This document shows positions 32,718 to 44,613 of a stretch of 64,000 nucleotides of DNA, in pieces (position 1 is the first letter of the stretch; each line of letters begins with the position of its first letter). The notes below the pieces were generated by a model, which was given only the letters and a program-made list of their open reading frames with translations, had not been told where the DNA came from and made no database searches. Source of the DNA: Tribonema minus (Eukaryota > Sar > Xanthophyceae > Tribonematales > Tribonemataceae); contig JAFCMP010000013.1 of NCBI GenBank assembly GCA_017506865.1, forward strand, positions 248,001 to 312,000, given 5' to 3'. Position numbers and translations under genes: made by a program.

Positions 32718-35700
32718 CTCCATGAGGAATGGCGTGCACGTCGAGGCAGACGTCGGTTAGATGATGCCTAGGCTGCTGTAGTTATGCAAGTGCAGCTTTT
32801 TGTACGAACAAGGTGTGTACCCCTACTACTAGTAGGCTGTGCGATGCAAATGCCGGCTCGCGTTGTGGTGATCACGTCATGCATCCTGAACACCATCAAT
32901 GTGATGGCCTTCATCAATATGATGGGCATGGTGGGTACGGTGGGACTCAATTTAAGTCTACTAATATGATAGCGAACTCAGTAAAAGCAGACCAGTAATC
33001 TTAGTGCAAATGTTGCAGCGATCATCAACTCGTTTCGCAGCGAACATGGATTTGCAGACAAACATGCATGAGAACGCAGCCTGAAATGGTCACCTACTTG
33101 CTGCCGCAATGAAAAGAACAAAAGGCTGGTCAGTGACTGGTCCAGCGCAATTCCTGGAGTTACACTTCAAGGTTTCCATATTGCAACTTACGAGTGCCAC
33201 AAACCTTTGTTGTATCACACTGTCAGCCGGATCCGACAAAACTTCATGCATGCATGCTATGGTCTTCTTATGGTTGATGGTCTGCACGTAACCATGTATT
33301 TCACAGAGCAACCACATTGGCGGGTATTCAACGCACTGCCATCAAGTTTTACATCTAACAAGTATGCTCCATGGCATAGCATGCAAATTGATTGTCGAGC
33401 TCTCTTGACTTCAAGTCGCTGCCAACCATGAACTCATGTGTGGGGAAGGGTATCAGCTGTCAACAAGGTCAATGATGTTGCCTAAACAAACGTAAGACAA
33501 CACGATGTTCTTGCAGTTTCAGGCTGTCTCCACCACCATAGAAACTTTCGAAGGCTTGAAGTAAAGCGGCCTCCGAACTGCAGGGCAGGAGCGCGGCGCT
33601 CAGCCTGCAACGGCTGCCATCTATCCGCGCTGCCCATTACATGACACTGGCTGCCTCTTTCGGGTGGCAGTGCCCGCACCGCGCCTCCGCAGGAATGGGG
33701 AGGTGCACACGCTCACAGCGCAGACGTCAGCGTCGCCGGCGCTGGCGCGCCGCATCGCCACGGCGCTGGCGGATCACCAGCGGCGCGCGCATCTGGATAT
33801 GCCCGCCGACTTCCTCGCGCGTATGCAGGCGATTGACGCCGAGTGTCTGACCCTCCACCGAGCTAGCGAGGGCACCTACCACGCCGTGGAACCCGAGCTG
33901 GTACTCTGCGCGTGCGTCTCGTGCGGCGAGCCCGGGTGCGTGCGCACGAAGTTGCATCTGCGCGACCACCTCAACAAATCCCGACCCGCGAGCACAACGC
34001 AGCGGCCGCGCGGGCCTCGCGTCGCGCCTCTGCCCCCCATTCTCCCCCTCCCTACAGCCAGACTGAGTGGCGGCGCGCGCGGCCCCAACGCCCGCGCAGC
34101 TGCCGCGGTGGCTGCGGCAGGGCCAACGTGGCGCAGCGCGCTTCCGCTCTGGACGCTCGCGCCGCTCTCGCCCGCGCGCGCAGCGCTTGACGAACTCTCC
34201 TTTGACTACGTACTGCAGCAGTAACTGGTGGTTGGCCACCGCATTCGCCTGGAGCACCGCTCGGACTTCACGGCCGCTTCGACGGCCACGCTGGCGGGCC
34301 TCCGGGAGGCGCAAACGGCGGTAGCGCAGGCGCACGGTGCCGAGGCAGCGGCGCAGGCGTCCGCTACAGCGGGTGCATGGTGCAAGCTGCTGCATCTGCT
34401 GCCGTGCCTGCTGCTAGTACCCGACGGCTCCCTGCCGCGGGCGCACCGTTTTGCGGCCTTCGCGGCAGGCGAGCTGGAGCTGCTCACGCGCACAGCGCTG
34501 GCCTTCTGCCGCCGTGGCGCCGCCCGTGCGTGCGCGCGTCGCGCTAGGTCCACGACGGAGGCGGCGGCGGCAGTCCGGGAGCGCGCGGCGGCGACGGCGC
34601 GGCAGCCGGGCGGCGTTGGGCGCGCCGCGCGGCTGCTGGCGGAGGGTGCTGACACATCTGCCCCCCGCGACTCCGCTACCTTGCATAAACTGCAGGCTAA
34701 ACACCCAGCTGGCGATGCGTCTGCGAAGCTGGATGCCGCAGCATCGCGGGCGCGCAGCTCGGTGGCGGCGGCGGCACTGGCGGCGCCGGCACCACTCAAC
34801 TGCGCTTCGTTCACGGCGGACGGGCTACGTGAGGCCATCCTCGCCGCCAACCCTGGCTCGGCCGCCGGCCCCTCTGGGCAGCGCAACTCCCACCTCCAGC
34901 AGTGCGTCCGGCACACGGCGCACACGTCGGGGCGCATGGTGGACTGGCTCCTTGAGCTGCTGGCGTCACGGTGGCTGGGTACCACGGCGTACTCCACCCC
35001 CGCCGCGCTGCCCGCCCCCTTTTGGCGCCTCCATGCAGCCGCGCGCCTCAGCGCTGTGGGCGAGAAGGCGCGCCCCATGGCGTGCGGCGACACCATCCGC
35101 CGCCTGTTCGCCCGCACCTTCTGCACGGACACCCGAGACCGCGTCTCCGCGCTGCTAGAACCCATTGGCCAGTTTGGGGTCGGCGCGCGGGGGGGCGCGG
35201 AGAGGGTGGCGCTCATGGCGCAGCTCACGCATTAGTGCGGCGGCGTGCTCCTTGCCATTGACGGCAGTAATGCCTTCAACGCGCTGTCGCGCTCGGCAGT
35301 CCTCAGTGCGGTGGCCGAGCATCTGCCTGGCCTGTACGGCTACGTCGAGCACATCTACGGCCCCGGGCGGGCCCCTTGGCTACAATTTGGCCTAGATGGG
35401 CACGCCGACGCCGCGATCATTCTCTCCCAACAGGGCGTGCAGCAGGGCGACCCATTGGGGCCGCTGCTATTCGCGCTGGCACTGCGCGGCACCATGGTGG
35501 CTGCCCGCGCCAAGTTCCCGCAGCTGGCGCTTCTGGGCTACCTCGATGACCTCACCATCATGACGCCCAGCGGTGACGCATCAGTGCTCGGCCACGTTGG
35601 CCGCGCGTTCTGCTTCATACAACAGGCGCTGAGCGAGCTAAACATTCAGGTCAACGTCACGAAATGCGCGGCGCTGGTGCCGGCCTCAGGCGGCGCTCGA

Positions 35701-38135
35701 GAGCGCGCCGCCGCCGTCTTCGCTGCCGCCAATGTCCCCGTACCAGTATGTGACGACGGCATCACGCTGATGGGGGTGCCGGTTGGCACCGAGGACTTCG
35801 TGCGCGCACATGTAGCGGCGACCTTCGTGCCCCCGGCACTGACCGCCTGGTGGCGGAGCTGGTGCAGATGGAGGATGTGCAGGCTGCCTTCTCGATTCTG
35901 CGTCTTGCTGTCCCCGCCCGCGCAGGGCATGTCGCGCGCAACACGGCGCCATCCCTCACGCACGAGGAGCTACGGCGCTTCGACGCCATCACGCTAGCGG
36001 CCGTGGCTGCGCTGGCGCAGGAGCCGCTCGGCGGGCCTTACGCCGCCGGCCCACGAGGGCGCGCCGGCGGCTGGTGACAATTGCCGCGGCCCGCCGGCGG
36101 TTGCGGCGGCGGCGGCACTGCCCTCTCTGTGGGCGGCGGCAGTGGCATGGGTACGCGGCGCCGACTGGGGTGGCGAGGCCCCGGTGACGCTACTAGCACA
36201 TCAGCAGGTACGCGTGCATCTGCGGCTGGGGAGCGGTGGCTTTGGCGTGCTGGGCGCGGCGCCGCGTGCATGTGCCGCATTTGCTGCACGTACCCTTGAG
36301 TGCATGGGACCGGCACTGGCGGCGTTTCCAGTGGCGGCACGCAGCCGCGTCCTGGAGCACGCCCGCTACGGCTTCACCTTCACTCAGGTAGCTACCTGCC
36401 TGCAGCAGCTGCGCAGCGGCAGCGATGATGCCGCAGCGGCCCTCGCACTGCTCCTGCCCTCGGTCTGGTAACAGGACTGGCGCCAGGACGACGGCGCATG
36501 GCGGGCACTGCGCGATCTGCTGCAACGGGCAGGCGGAGCTGCGGGGCTGGGCATGCGGACTCGCGGCGGCGCGCGCCGCGCTGCTGCGCCAGCGGCGGCG
36601 CGCGAGCCAGGCTCTGCCCAGGCCCCGCCGGCCGCCGTGCTGCCGCGGCGTCAAGCCGCGCTATCACGGGTGCTAGATGCAGCGCTCGCCGCCACGCAGC
36701 TGCGCCGGCCTGAAGCAGCAAATGCGTTGGAAGCAGTCGCGGCGTGGCGCAGCGGCGCCTCTAAGGGGGCCATGGGTTTCTTGGCGCAACTGCCGAGCAC
36801 TGACCCAGCGGAGACCATGTCGCCGCCAGAATTCCGCGAGACGCTGCGGCGCCACCTGGGCGTGGAGCGCCTCGCCTCCGCTGCGGCGCGGTGCCCCAAG
36901 TGCCATAAACCAGTGGACTCAGGTGCCCACCTGCGCCGCTGCACACAAGGGCTTAACGTCACGCGACACAACTTGCTCGCAGACGCGCTCTTTCAGCTGC
37001 TCAAGCAGGTGGCCCACCTCCGCGGTCTCGATCGGGACACCCTTGCCCCCTTCCGCCGCTACGCGGCGCGCCACGGGTTCAACAAGTTCATGGACATGTC
37101 TTCGGCAGCAACCAGATCTGCCTTCCAGTCCCTGAAGTGCAGCCGGGCGCCGACGCGGTAGCGGCAGGCCGGTGCACTAAACTGTGCGGCGGCTTTGAAG
37201 TAGCTTGTTGCATAGACGTCACCATACGTGACAGCTCATGTCCCTCCCGCCTCCGTCAGGCTCAGGGGGGCGCGCGCGATGTGCAGCGCGTGCTTGAATC
37301 GGCTTCGCAGGAAAAGATAGACACATACGTAGTCTCAGGGGCCCTGGACCCCACTACACACACCCTATTTTCCGCAGCCTTTGACCACTTCGGCGCTATG
37401 TCACGCGACACCCAAGCGCTGCTACACGCACTCGCCGAGCAGAGCTCGCAGGGCACCTACAATATCGCGCAGCGCGTTGCCTTCTGGCGCCGCCGCACCT
37501 CCCTCGCGCTACAGCGCGCGCTCACACGCGTCGTGATCGACAACTGGAACGCAGTCATTGCCCCTGATGGCGACGTCAGCGCTTACCGCCGCATCGCACT
37601 GTTGCAAGTGCCGCGGCCCTCGCCGGCCAGCGCCGAACCGCTGGCCCCTCCGTAGATTTAGTTATTGCTCGATTTATCGTGCGCTCAACCCATGCGGTTT
37701 AGGACATAAATATACAACTTTAAAATGAAATGTGCCGCATCATAGAGACTCACCTATCATCAAGACGAAGGAGACGGTCCCCCACGTCGAAAAAATCCAG
37801 TTGTGGCTTATCATTATCATCAAACCTTGGCTCTTGCGTTTGCCCATGCCCCACAGGTTGGCGCATCCCCACAGCAGAAAGAGGCTGTACCATACGATGA
37901 CCCCTGTTGAGTAGCCATCGCTGGACATTGCTACTGTTGCTAAGCCTGCGCATAAGAGACCTAGCAGCGTGGCATCGCACAGCAGCAATGCCACCCAGAA
38001 CCGGTGGCGGTGGTCGCTGTCCCTCGTTGTCGTTTTCGTTGTCGTTGTCGTTGTCGCTGTCGGCGCACTTTGCGGCACACTTTGCGGCGCGCCTTGCTCT
38101 CTTGCTTCTGTGTCGCTCACGTTGCTAGCCGGCAT
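32509..38135 (-). CDS. Small four-TM family protein, gene 2 (two exons, retroelement in intron)
   Basis: Exon 1 (37754-38135) starts with ATG at 38135. It encodes a Thr-rich N-terminus (about nine Thr codons) and three hydrophobic segments with the motif NLWGM, and ends GATAG|GTGAGT. Exon 2 (32509-32717) follows the acceptor ATGGAG|, completes the Gly codon in phase 1, encodes the fourth segment and ends at TGA. Its segment NFVFGAVAWDLSQRY aligns without gaps to DVVFGAAGIYLSVRY of gene 3, which ties the two exons to the same family. The 5 kb intron contains the opposite-strand retroelement B (about 33565-37720). I cannot see whether such an intron is still spliced. The acceptor has a weak pyrimidine tract. 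Confidence 0.6.
33565..37720 (+). mobile_element. Non-LTR retrotransposon B (RT-RLE type), decayed
   Basis: A sharp rise in GC content near 33565 marks the probable left end. Coding similarity runs to a TAG at 37653-37655, with a short 3' UTR ending near ATACAACTT at 37720. A 5'-truncated copy of the same 3' end lies at 38420-38690. The body is in three frames, with in-frame TAA (34222), TAG (35233) and TAA (36469) and frameshifts near 35850 and 37130, so it is dead. It sits on the opposite strand within the intron of TM family gene 2. No clear target duplication was found. Confidence 0.8.
33664..37655 (+). pseudogene. Retrotransposon B RT/endonuclease ORF, broken
   Basis: Recognisable parts in order: a cysteine-rich element CACVSCGEPGC near 33905; an RT-0/1 region with GPSGQRNSHLQ near 34870; RT motif A LAIDGSNAFNAL near 35260; motif B QQGVQQGDPLGPLLF near 35430; motif C GYLDDLTI near 35540; a CCHC finger CPKCHKPVDSGAHLRRC near 36890; and a nuclease-like CCIDVTI near 37210 in the shifted frame. 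The C-terminal CCHC plus PD-(D/E)xK-like layout matches elements A and C, but the sequences are only distantly similar, so B is a separate family. Three in-frame stops and at least two frameshifts rule out function. Confidence 0.8.
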
Positions 38136-38419
38136 GGCGAGGATGTTGTGTATGATTCAAGACGAGCTTTGGGGCAGCAGTGCCTCATCGGCACGTCAGC
38201 TTGCCTGCTTCATATGTCCCGTGCTCCTGCCCGGCAGGGTGCAAGGAAAATTCGAAGACCCGGGCCCGGCTGGATGCCCAATGAAGCTGAAGTTGTCAGC
38301 GCCATGTAAAAGACTCTGTGCCAGCAGGAAAACATATGGTTCGTGCAGGACAGTGTCGGATGCTGCACCTTGTATACGCTTAGGAACACTTCTTCAGCCC
38401 GCTCAAGTGTAACTTCAAC

Positions 38420-38690
38420 TACAATCTTGCAGCGCGTGCCTTCTGGCGCCTCCGCACCTCCCTCGCGCTACAGCACGCGCTCACACGTGTCGTGATCGAC
38501 AACTGGAACGCAGTCATAGCCCCTGATGGCTACGTCAGCGCTTACCGCCGCATCGCACTGTTGCAGGTGTCGCGGCCGTCCGGCCAGCGCGAACCGCCGG
38601 CCCCCTCCGTAGGTATATATATATATAGTTATTGCAATGCCCGATTATCGTGTGCTCAGCCCATGCGGTCCAGGGCATAATGTACAACTT
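38420..38690 (+). mobile_element. 5'-truncated copy of element B
   Basis: About 270 bp match the last part of element B (from the GCCTTCTGGCGCC region through VVIDNWNAVIAPDG codons to the 3' UTR), with point differences and an expanded (TA)n in the UTR. A possible short, imperfect target duplication (AACTTCAAC / AACTTCTAC) flanks it. Confidence 0.8.
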
Positions 38691-38821
38691 CTACCCATGA
38701 GAACCACTGCCTTGTAATGGGTGCTTTCTTTTATTGGCGTGTGATCCCGGAGGTTCGAAGTACATTACCCTGCAAATCCTACATGATCATAATTCCAGTG
38801 TGGAGTGCTTGTATGCAAATA

Positions 38822-38911
38822 CCGCTTTGAGTGCAGCTTATCTTTGGACTGACAATGATGAACATAAACGAGCGCTTTGAGCGCAGCTTATCCTTGGACT
38901 GACAATGATGA
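38822..38911. repeat. Imperfect direct duplication, about 50-bp period
   Basis: The string CGCTTTGAG(T/C)GCAGCTTATC(T/C)TTGGACTGACAATGATGA occurs twice with a short spacer. Confidence 0.85.
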
Positions 38912-39171
38912 TATGAACGGGCAGCTGAACAGAGGCAATTGCACAGATATGTAATGGGCAGCTGCCGATGGCTGGTTCAACGATAATCCCAAGCCCACAG
39001 CTCTCTGGGGGGTCCTGCTGGTATGCAATATGCCGCCAGGAAGCATCCTATGCCTGAACAGACAGGAACGAGCGACCCGGACAGCGACTGCCTCTATTGT
39101 AAGTTGCGCTTGAAGCAAGGAAGCAGAGGACGCGTCACCTCAACATGGCCTTATATCTTTCAGAAACGGGA

Positions 39172-39468
39172 ATATACATGTACGTATGAACTTGCATTTA
39201 TAAACTTGAAGGCCCAAGGGAGGCCGGGTTGCCTATGCAATCGAAAAGCTTGCGTCAACGCAGCAGCCTAGGCTGCGCTGTGCCATAGGAGCTTGGATAC
39301 AGGCGCTGCAACACAGCCCAGCATTCGCACTCCGCGTGTGTACGCCATGACGCGCTCCGCCAATTCCCGCGCCAGCGACATGCTCAGCTCAATGAGGATC
39401 TGACGCTCAGCTAACCCGGCCTTGCGTAACACATCTGCCTTCCCCCCCCCCCCCCTATATACATGTAC
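39172..39468 (-). mobile_element. 5'-truncated element A copy with 12-bp target duplication
   Basis: The body at 39184-39456 matches the 3' end of element A, including codons for its C-terminus, and starts at the same base. It is flanked by ATATACATGTAC at 39172-39183 and 39457-39468. The copy breaks off inside a C-run that has 14 C here against 9 in element A. Small differences, including a 7-bp insertion near 39207, show it is older than the 13826-13914 copy. Confidence 0.92.
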
Positions 39469-40843
39469 ATCACCCAGATTTATTCTCTGTTAAAATCACG
39501 TTACGCGCATACTGCCTTGCCTTGCCTTGCGTGGCCTTGCGCTACGCTGTGCTGCCACAATCAGCCAAAAAAGGAAACGGTCCCGCAATATCTCGCCGCT
39601 CAACGCACGGAAAAGAATGGAGAGAGAGCCCCCAGGCCGCAAAGCGTGGCCGCAGGCTTGAGACTGCAGCACGATATGTGCCAAGCGTCAAAACGCTGGC
39701 AGCTGCATGCGGTCAGCGCCGCCTATGCAGCAACACACCCCTCACGCTAAAGGCCAGCGCGAGAGTAAGCTCGAAGCCTTCCGGGGAACGGCAACTAGAC
39801 CAGTGCATGCACTGATCATCAATGATTGGTGAACGGTGGCAGTGCACACGTATGCATACCCGTCACCAAAGAAATTAGCACGCACATGTGCAGATGCATC
39901 AGTAGAGCCACGTGCGCTCCTGTGCGCATACGAAGCTCTTGAGGTGGACAGCGGCGGAGGAGGGTCGTTTGAATCTCACCCGTAGTTGACATTATGATAC
40001 TAGTAACGTCCTCGGCCCACTTGCACCACCCCTGCAAGTACACATTGCGACCAGCTTCAGAAGGCACTGCCAGTCTGAACAGCACACGGGATCCTGCTGC
40101 TGCAAAATGCAGCTGCCATTTGTCATGTCAGTCATGTGTGAACAAAAGCAGGCATAGAAGCATATGCGTAATGCCTCCAATGTGAGGCAGCAGATCCTGC
40201 ATGCAGGTGAGTTTACAGAGCAGCCAGAAGCATGCTGTGACACGGGCAACATACGATCAGAATCTGCACTCAAGCGTTGGCATTGATGTTCAGCTGCAGC
40301 AGCCCTCGCTGCTGATTGGTGGCCACAAAAATGCCAGTGATACGACAATTACTGCCATGCAAACACCAATCTAACACGCAAAATGTGCCCCAGCAACTGG
40401 TTCAGCACCCGCGCTATGTCGCTTTGCTTCTGCACACCAGCCGCCCTAAAGAACATGCAAGTTCTAAGGCCACATGCTGTATGCTTTACACCAGGTGACC
40501 AAGCGCACACAAATCTTACTGTGGCAAAGCGCAAGGGGCAGTGTGCACTATCAGCTTGCTCTATAGGTTACAGGAAGGGGGTCCTCCTGGCTAAAACTGT
40601 GCCGGATAGGCAGCTGCTGATTTGCTGGGGTGCACAGTCTGTTGATGCTGAAATCCGCGTCCAGAGATCAGACCCCACACTATCATCGATTATCAGTACA
40701 TGCCGCAGTTTCTGAGGCAAACATCGCCCATGTTACTTCGCTTCTGGAGCACCGTCCGCTGTGGCGTGAAACGAATGCAGGGTCTGCTTGCTCCTTGTGC
40801 GCTTGCCCCTCTGGCCAATGTTCAACAGCAAGTTGAAGTTCCA
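39469..40843. other. No gene recognised
   Basis: Short open frames only. The right end is the 3' flank of TM family gene 3. Confidence 0.4.
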
Positions 40844-42559
40844 CTAGGCGTAGGAGGCGGCTGTCCCGGCGCCGTCCACGGGGGGCTTGTGCGTGACGCT
40901 GTTGCGATATCTCACGCTCAGGTATATGCCCGCTGCGCCGAACACAACGTCAAAGAGGCCCCAGACGCCCGTGCCCACCGCGCCGGAGACAAACGCACCT
41001 GCCGAAGAAGAGCATGTGAAGTTTGCGCGCAGAGTGTCAGCGGCTGACAGTGGGACACGTTGCGGAAGGAGGGCACTTGCAATCGCAAAGGGTTTGCTGC
41101 CATTTATACTTGGGAATGCAGAGTTTGCTCAACTGTCAGGGACGCGCGCATGACATAGCCACTGAGAGTGGCTGTCACGGACGTCAAAGTCTGTAATGTA
41201 TCCCTATTACGTAACTTCAAATGCATGTTTATACTTCAGTACTTGAAGTACTTCAGTACTTCAAGTACACATCCCACATCGTCCACGCGCTCTCAGTGCC
41301 AACGCTCTCGGTGCCCTGTATGCAGCTACGGGAGAGACCCTAACTCTGCAAACTCCCCTGGACAAAACTACTTACGTCGCCTCAAAGCTGAAAACAGGCG
41401 TTGCGTAGGCGCGTGATACGATGTGCCGCAGCATCTCAAAATCGGGGCTAGCGAGCCACATGTGCCTTGCCAATGCCAGCCAGTGACGCCAAAGCGATGC
41501 ATGCGTAGTACATAACGCACGTAGATGAGACCGAGCCAGACTTGCACGCCAGCAAACGCGCTCATGGCACTGCAAGGGTGACTCAATCAGGCAGAAGTGG
41601 TGATGGTGCACTTTGTCGCCGTTCACGGTGATGCACTGCTGCCACAAGCACTACATGGCAAGGGGCCTACAATATTTGCAATCTGCCACTTGCTGTCCTC
41701 ATGCGTGCTAGCTGTGTTGATGAGCTCTGATGAACTGAGAACGTATATACGACTTGAGATGGTGCTGTCTGTCAGAGGGATATCAACGACTGCGCAGTGC
41801 CATAACTTGTGTGTGTTCATGCTGCAGCTGCGTTATGGTCTGAGCAGGTACACACGCACCATGTAGACTCAAACCAGGTGATGCCCTGCTGCTCGGCGCA
41901 GTACTCAAACTAAGCAACAATATCTGCAACTTGCTGTCTGCATTTGGGGCAAATGGCTGCCCCGCAAAAACATGCAAAAAGCCAGCCGACTGCACTGACT
42001 TTCTAATGAGATAAATGGCCACTGTGAAACTGATGAACGGCCAATCTAATGCACTTGTAGTAACGCTGGAGCTACGAATTCGACTGTAAGATCCCGAATG
42101 GTATGAGGCTAATCCATGACAGTCCAGGGTTAGCAAGAAACAAGTTGACAGTTGGGCTGTCAAAAGCTCAAAAGACAGCTGGTGTTGTTTAACAACTCAC
42201 CTATGGCCACGATGAAGTAGGCCACAGCGTACACCGCAAACATCCAGATAGCTAGTGTTGTTTAACAACTCACCTATGGCCACGATGAAGTAGGCCACAG
42301 CGTACACCGCAAACATCCAGATGTGGCTTGTTATGATCCCCGCGCCCTGGTTTTTGTGCAGCCCCCAGATGTTCCGGCAGACGAAGAAAAACCACAGGAT
42401 GGAAAGGATGATGCTCACGATGGCTGCTCCGTCGCCATCGCTAGCGTCTTTCGCCGCAATCGCAATGCCTATACAGGCAAACAAAAGTATAACTACATCC
42501 CATCCCAGCAGTATCCTCTTCAGCCTGTGCTGCTCAGGCGAGGTGGGCACGTAATCCAT
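40844..42559 (-). CDS. Small four-TM family protein, gene 3 (two exons)
   Basis: Exon 1 (42274-42559) starts with ATG at 42559 (MDYVPTSPEQ). It encodes three hydrophobic segments (residues about 18-36, 46-66 and 78-95) with CRNIWGLHKN after the second, and ends CATAG|GTGAGT in phase 1. Exon 2 (40844-40998) follows the acceptor TTCTTCGGCAG|, completes a Gly codon, encodes the fourth segment (GTGVWGLFDVVFGAAGIYL) and a short polar tail, and ends at TAG 40844-40846. Total length is about 147 residues. The last 73 bp of exon 1 plus donor are tandemly duplicated, so a second donor follows at 42201. This is the only complete and apparently intact family member in the window. An integral membrane location is clear; the function is unknown. 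Confidence 0.7.
41239..41268. repeat. Perfect hairpin: 13-bp stem, 4-nt loop
   Basis: GTACTTGAAGTAC and its exact reverse complement GTACTTCAAGTAC flank TTCA. It lies inside the intron of TM family gene 3. Confidence 0.9.
42177..42322. repeat. 73-bp tandem duplication across an exon 3' end and splice donor
   Basis: Two copies (42177-42249 and 42250-42322) differ at one visible base near their start (AGCTG/AGCTA). Each contains the last part of TM gene 3 exon 1 and the donor G|GTGAGTTGTT. Because the gene runs on the minus strand, the copy at 42250-42322 is met first. Confidence 0.95.
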
Positions 42560-42832
42560 GATGTGTGTGCGTGTCGAGTCAAGACGCTGCCTCCTGTGCT
42601 GTGATCTGCACCCTGTGTGGAGAACTTGCGATGGTCTGATGTGAAGGTGCTGCTGCTGGCTGTACGCTGACGAAGCAGGAATGTGCAGCGCGTGCGGCTG
42701 CGAGCTGCAAGTTTTTTTTGCGAGAGCGGCGGCGCCAGCACGTTCCAAGGCAGCGCGTCCAAGACCATTCTTTCTCGGGATCCCCAACGGCTTTTTTTTT
42801 TTAAGTCGCACAACAAAGGTGCGATGACAATA

Positions 42833-43281
42833 CAAGCCCGGAGGGGGGGGCTCGCGACCCCCGGCGGACGGCGGACCGCACCCAAAAGCTAAACTGCATT
42901 CAAAGCTAGCAGGCGCCTGTTGCATTCATGTAAGGAGCAGTGTAGATGAACATGCAGAGTCTAGAAAGCGCGCGCGGCGAACGACGCAGGCGCTCAAGCC
43001 GTCAACAACCTTGCATGCACTGATACACAGCGCAAAAGGAACAGGTGCGTATAGTGCACTCGGTATCCTATCCGTGTATTTATTTACAGATGCCAGTCAC
43101 GTACAGTACACACTGGCTATTATAGCATATATACAGCGCGCAGTCACACAAAAAATATATATACACTACTACGCTGACCCCAGCTCCTGTGCTCACGTTC
43201 TACACATGCGCATGCGCAATTTGTCAGGTGGCCATGAATTTCGTGCTACTCTGTGCCGTTGAGTGACTTTGTTCCCGCACG
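42833..43281. repeat. Segmental repeat R1, copy a (449 bp)
   Basis: Near-identical to 43546-43994. It starts CAAGCCCGGA with a G-run and ends GTTCCCGCACG. It lies just upstream of TM gene 3, so it could include part of that gene's promoter. Confidence 0.93.
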
Positions 43282-43545
43282 TCAACTGAAGCCATAGAGT
43301 CAGGGAAGGTCATAGTCACTAAGAACATGCTGAAAACCAAGTTTCAAACATGCCAACACATGTATGCCACGGCAAGGCAGCGATGGCGCTCGCTCTTCAA
43401 ACACGACACAGCTCGACACCGACCTCGCACCTTCGCCAGCTCCACGCGCCCTCTAAAATCGCGTCCATGCGCCGATACATACCTCAACAGTAGCGTTATC
43501 TAAAACCCACGTAAGCTCCTGCCAACCTCTCCACCATCGCCAACG
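43282..43545. repeat. Segmental repeat R2, copy a (264 bp)
   Basis: Near-identical to 44614-44878, with one or a few base differences and a 1-bp indel (GAAGCC / GAAGCCC). It ends CACCATCGCCAACG. Confidence 0.93.
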
Positions 43546-43994
43546 CAAGCCCGGATGGGGGGGCTCGCGACCCCCGGCGGACGGCGGACCGCACCCAAAA
43601 GCTAAACTGCATTCAAAGCTAGCAGGCGCCTGTTGCATTCATGTAAGGAGCAGCGTAAATGAACATGCAGAGTCTAGAAAGCGCGCGCGGTGAACGATGC
43701 AGGCGCTCAAGCCGTCAACAACCTTGCATGCACTGATACACAGCGCAAAAGGAACAGGTGCGTATAGTGCACTCGGTATCTCATCCGTGTATTTATTTAC
43801 AGGTGCCAGTCACGTACAGTACACACTGGCTATTATAGCATATATACAGCGCGCAGTCACACAAAAAATATATATACACTACTACGCTGACCCCAGCTCC
43901 TGTGCTCACGTTCTACACATGCGCATGCGCAATTTGTCAGGTGGCCATGAATTTCGTGCTACTCTGTGCCGTTGAGTGACTTTGTTCCCGCACG
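43546..43994. repeat. Segmental repeat R1, copy b (449 bp)
   Basis: The second copy of R1 begins directly at the end of R2a, giving the order R1a-R2a-R1b. Differences from R1a are few, so the event is recent. Confidence 0.93.
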
Positions 43995-44401
43995 CGCATC
44001 GTGCATTGCGAACACCATAGAACTGTGCTACTACTGTACAGTCGATGCCACCTGTACATGTACGTGTCAACTGCCCTACGCTATCCGTTGTCGCTTAGCA
44101 GGAACGGAGACTGTTGTTAAGACCCCGGTTGATCTCTGAATCTCAGCTCACTTACCTGTTGCCTGGAGACTGGAGCTAGCAAGGACCAAGCAAGGACACC
44201 TGTCTGACGCCACCAACCCTTTACCACCACCATGATGGTTTCCTCCACTACTACCACCACCACTCCTACCAGCAAGGCTGGCAGTACCAGCACAAGTAAG
44301 ACCATTCAATAGCGCAGGTTTATTTGTGTGCCACATAGACATCTCTTGCTACCATGAGTTACAACCCCTCCTGTTTCATTGGCATACCATGTATAATACT
44401 A

Positions 44402-44597
44402 TGCAGCATGTGTATTCACAGTTACGCTGTTGCCGCTGTGTACCTCGTTGCTCCGACACATCAGATTCTATTATCTACATGACACTGTATTAACGACATG
44501 TATGCAGCATGTGTAGTTACAGTCACGCTGTTGCCGCTGTGTACCTCATTGCTACTACACAATGTCATCTATTATCTACATGTATTAACGACACTCG
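44402..44597. repeat. Tandem duplication of about 100 bp
   Basis: Two diverged copies share ATGCAGCATGTGTA, CACGCTGTTGCCGCTGTGTA and ATTATCTACATG. Confidence 0.85.
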
Positions 44598-44613
44598 GCT
44601 CACTCAGGCTACG

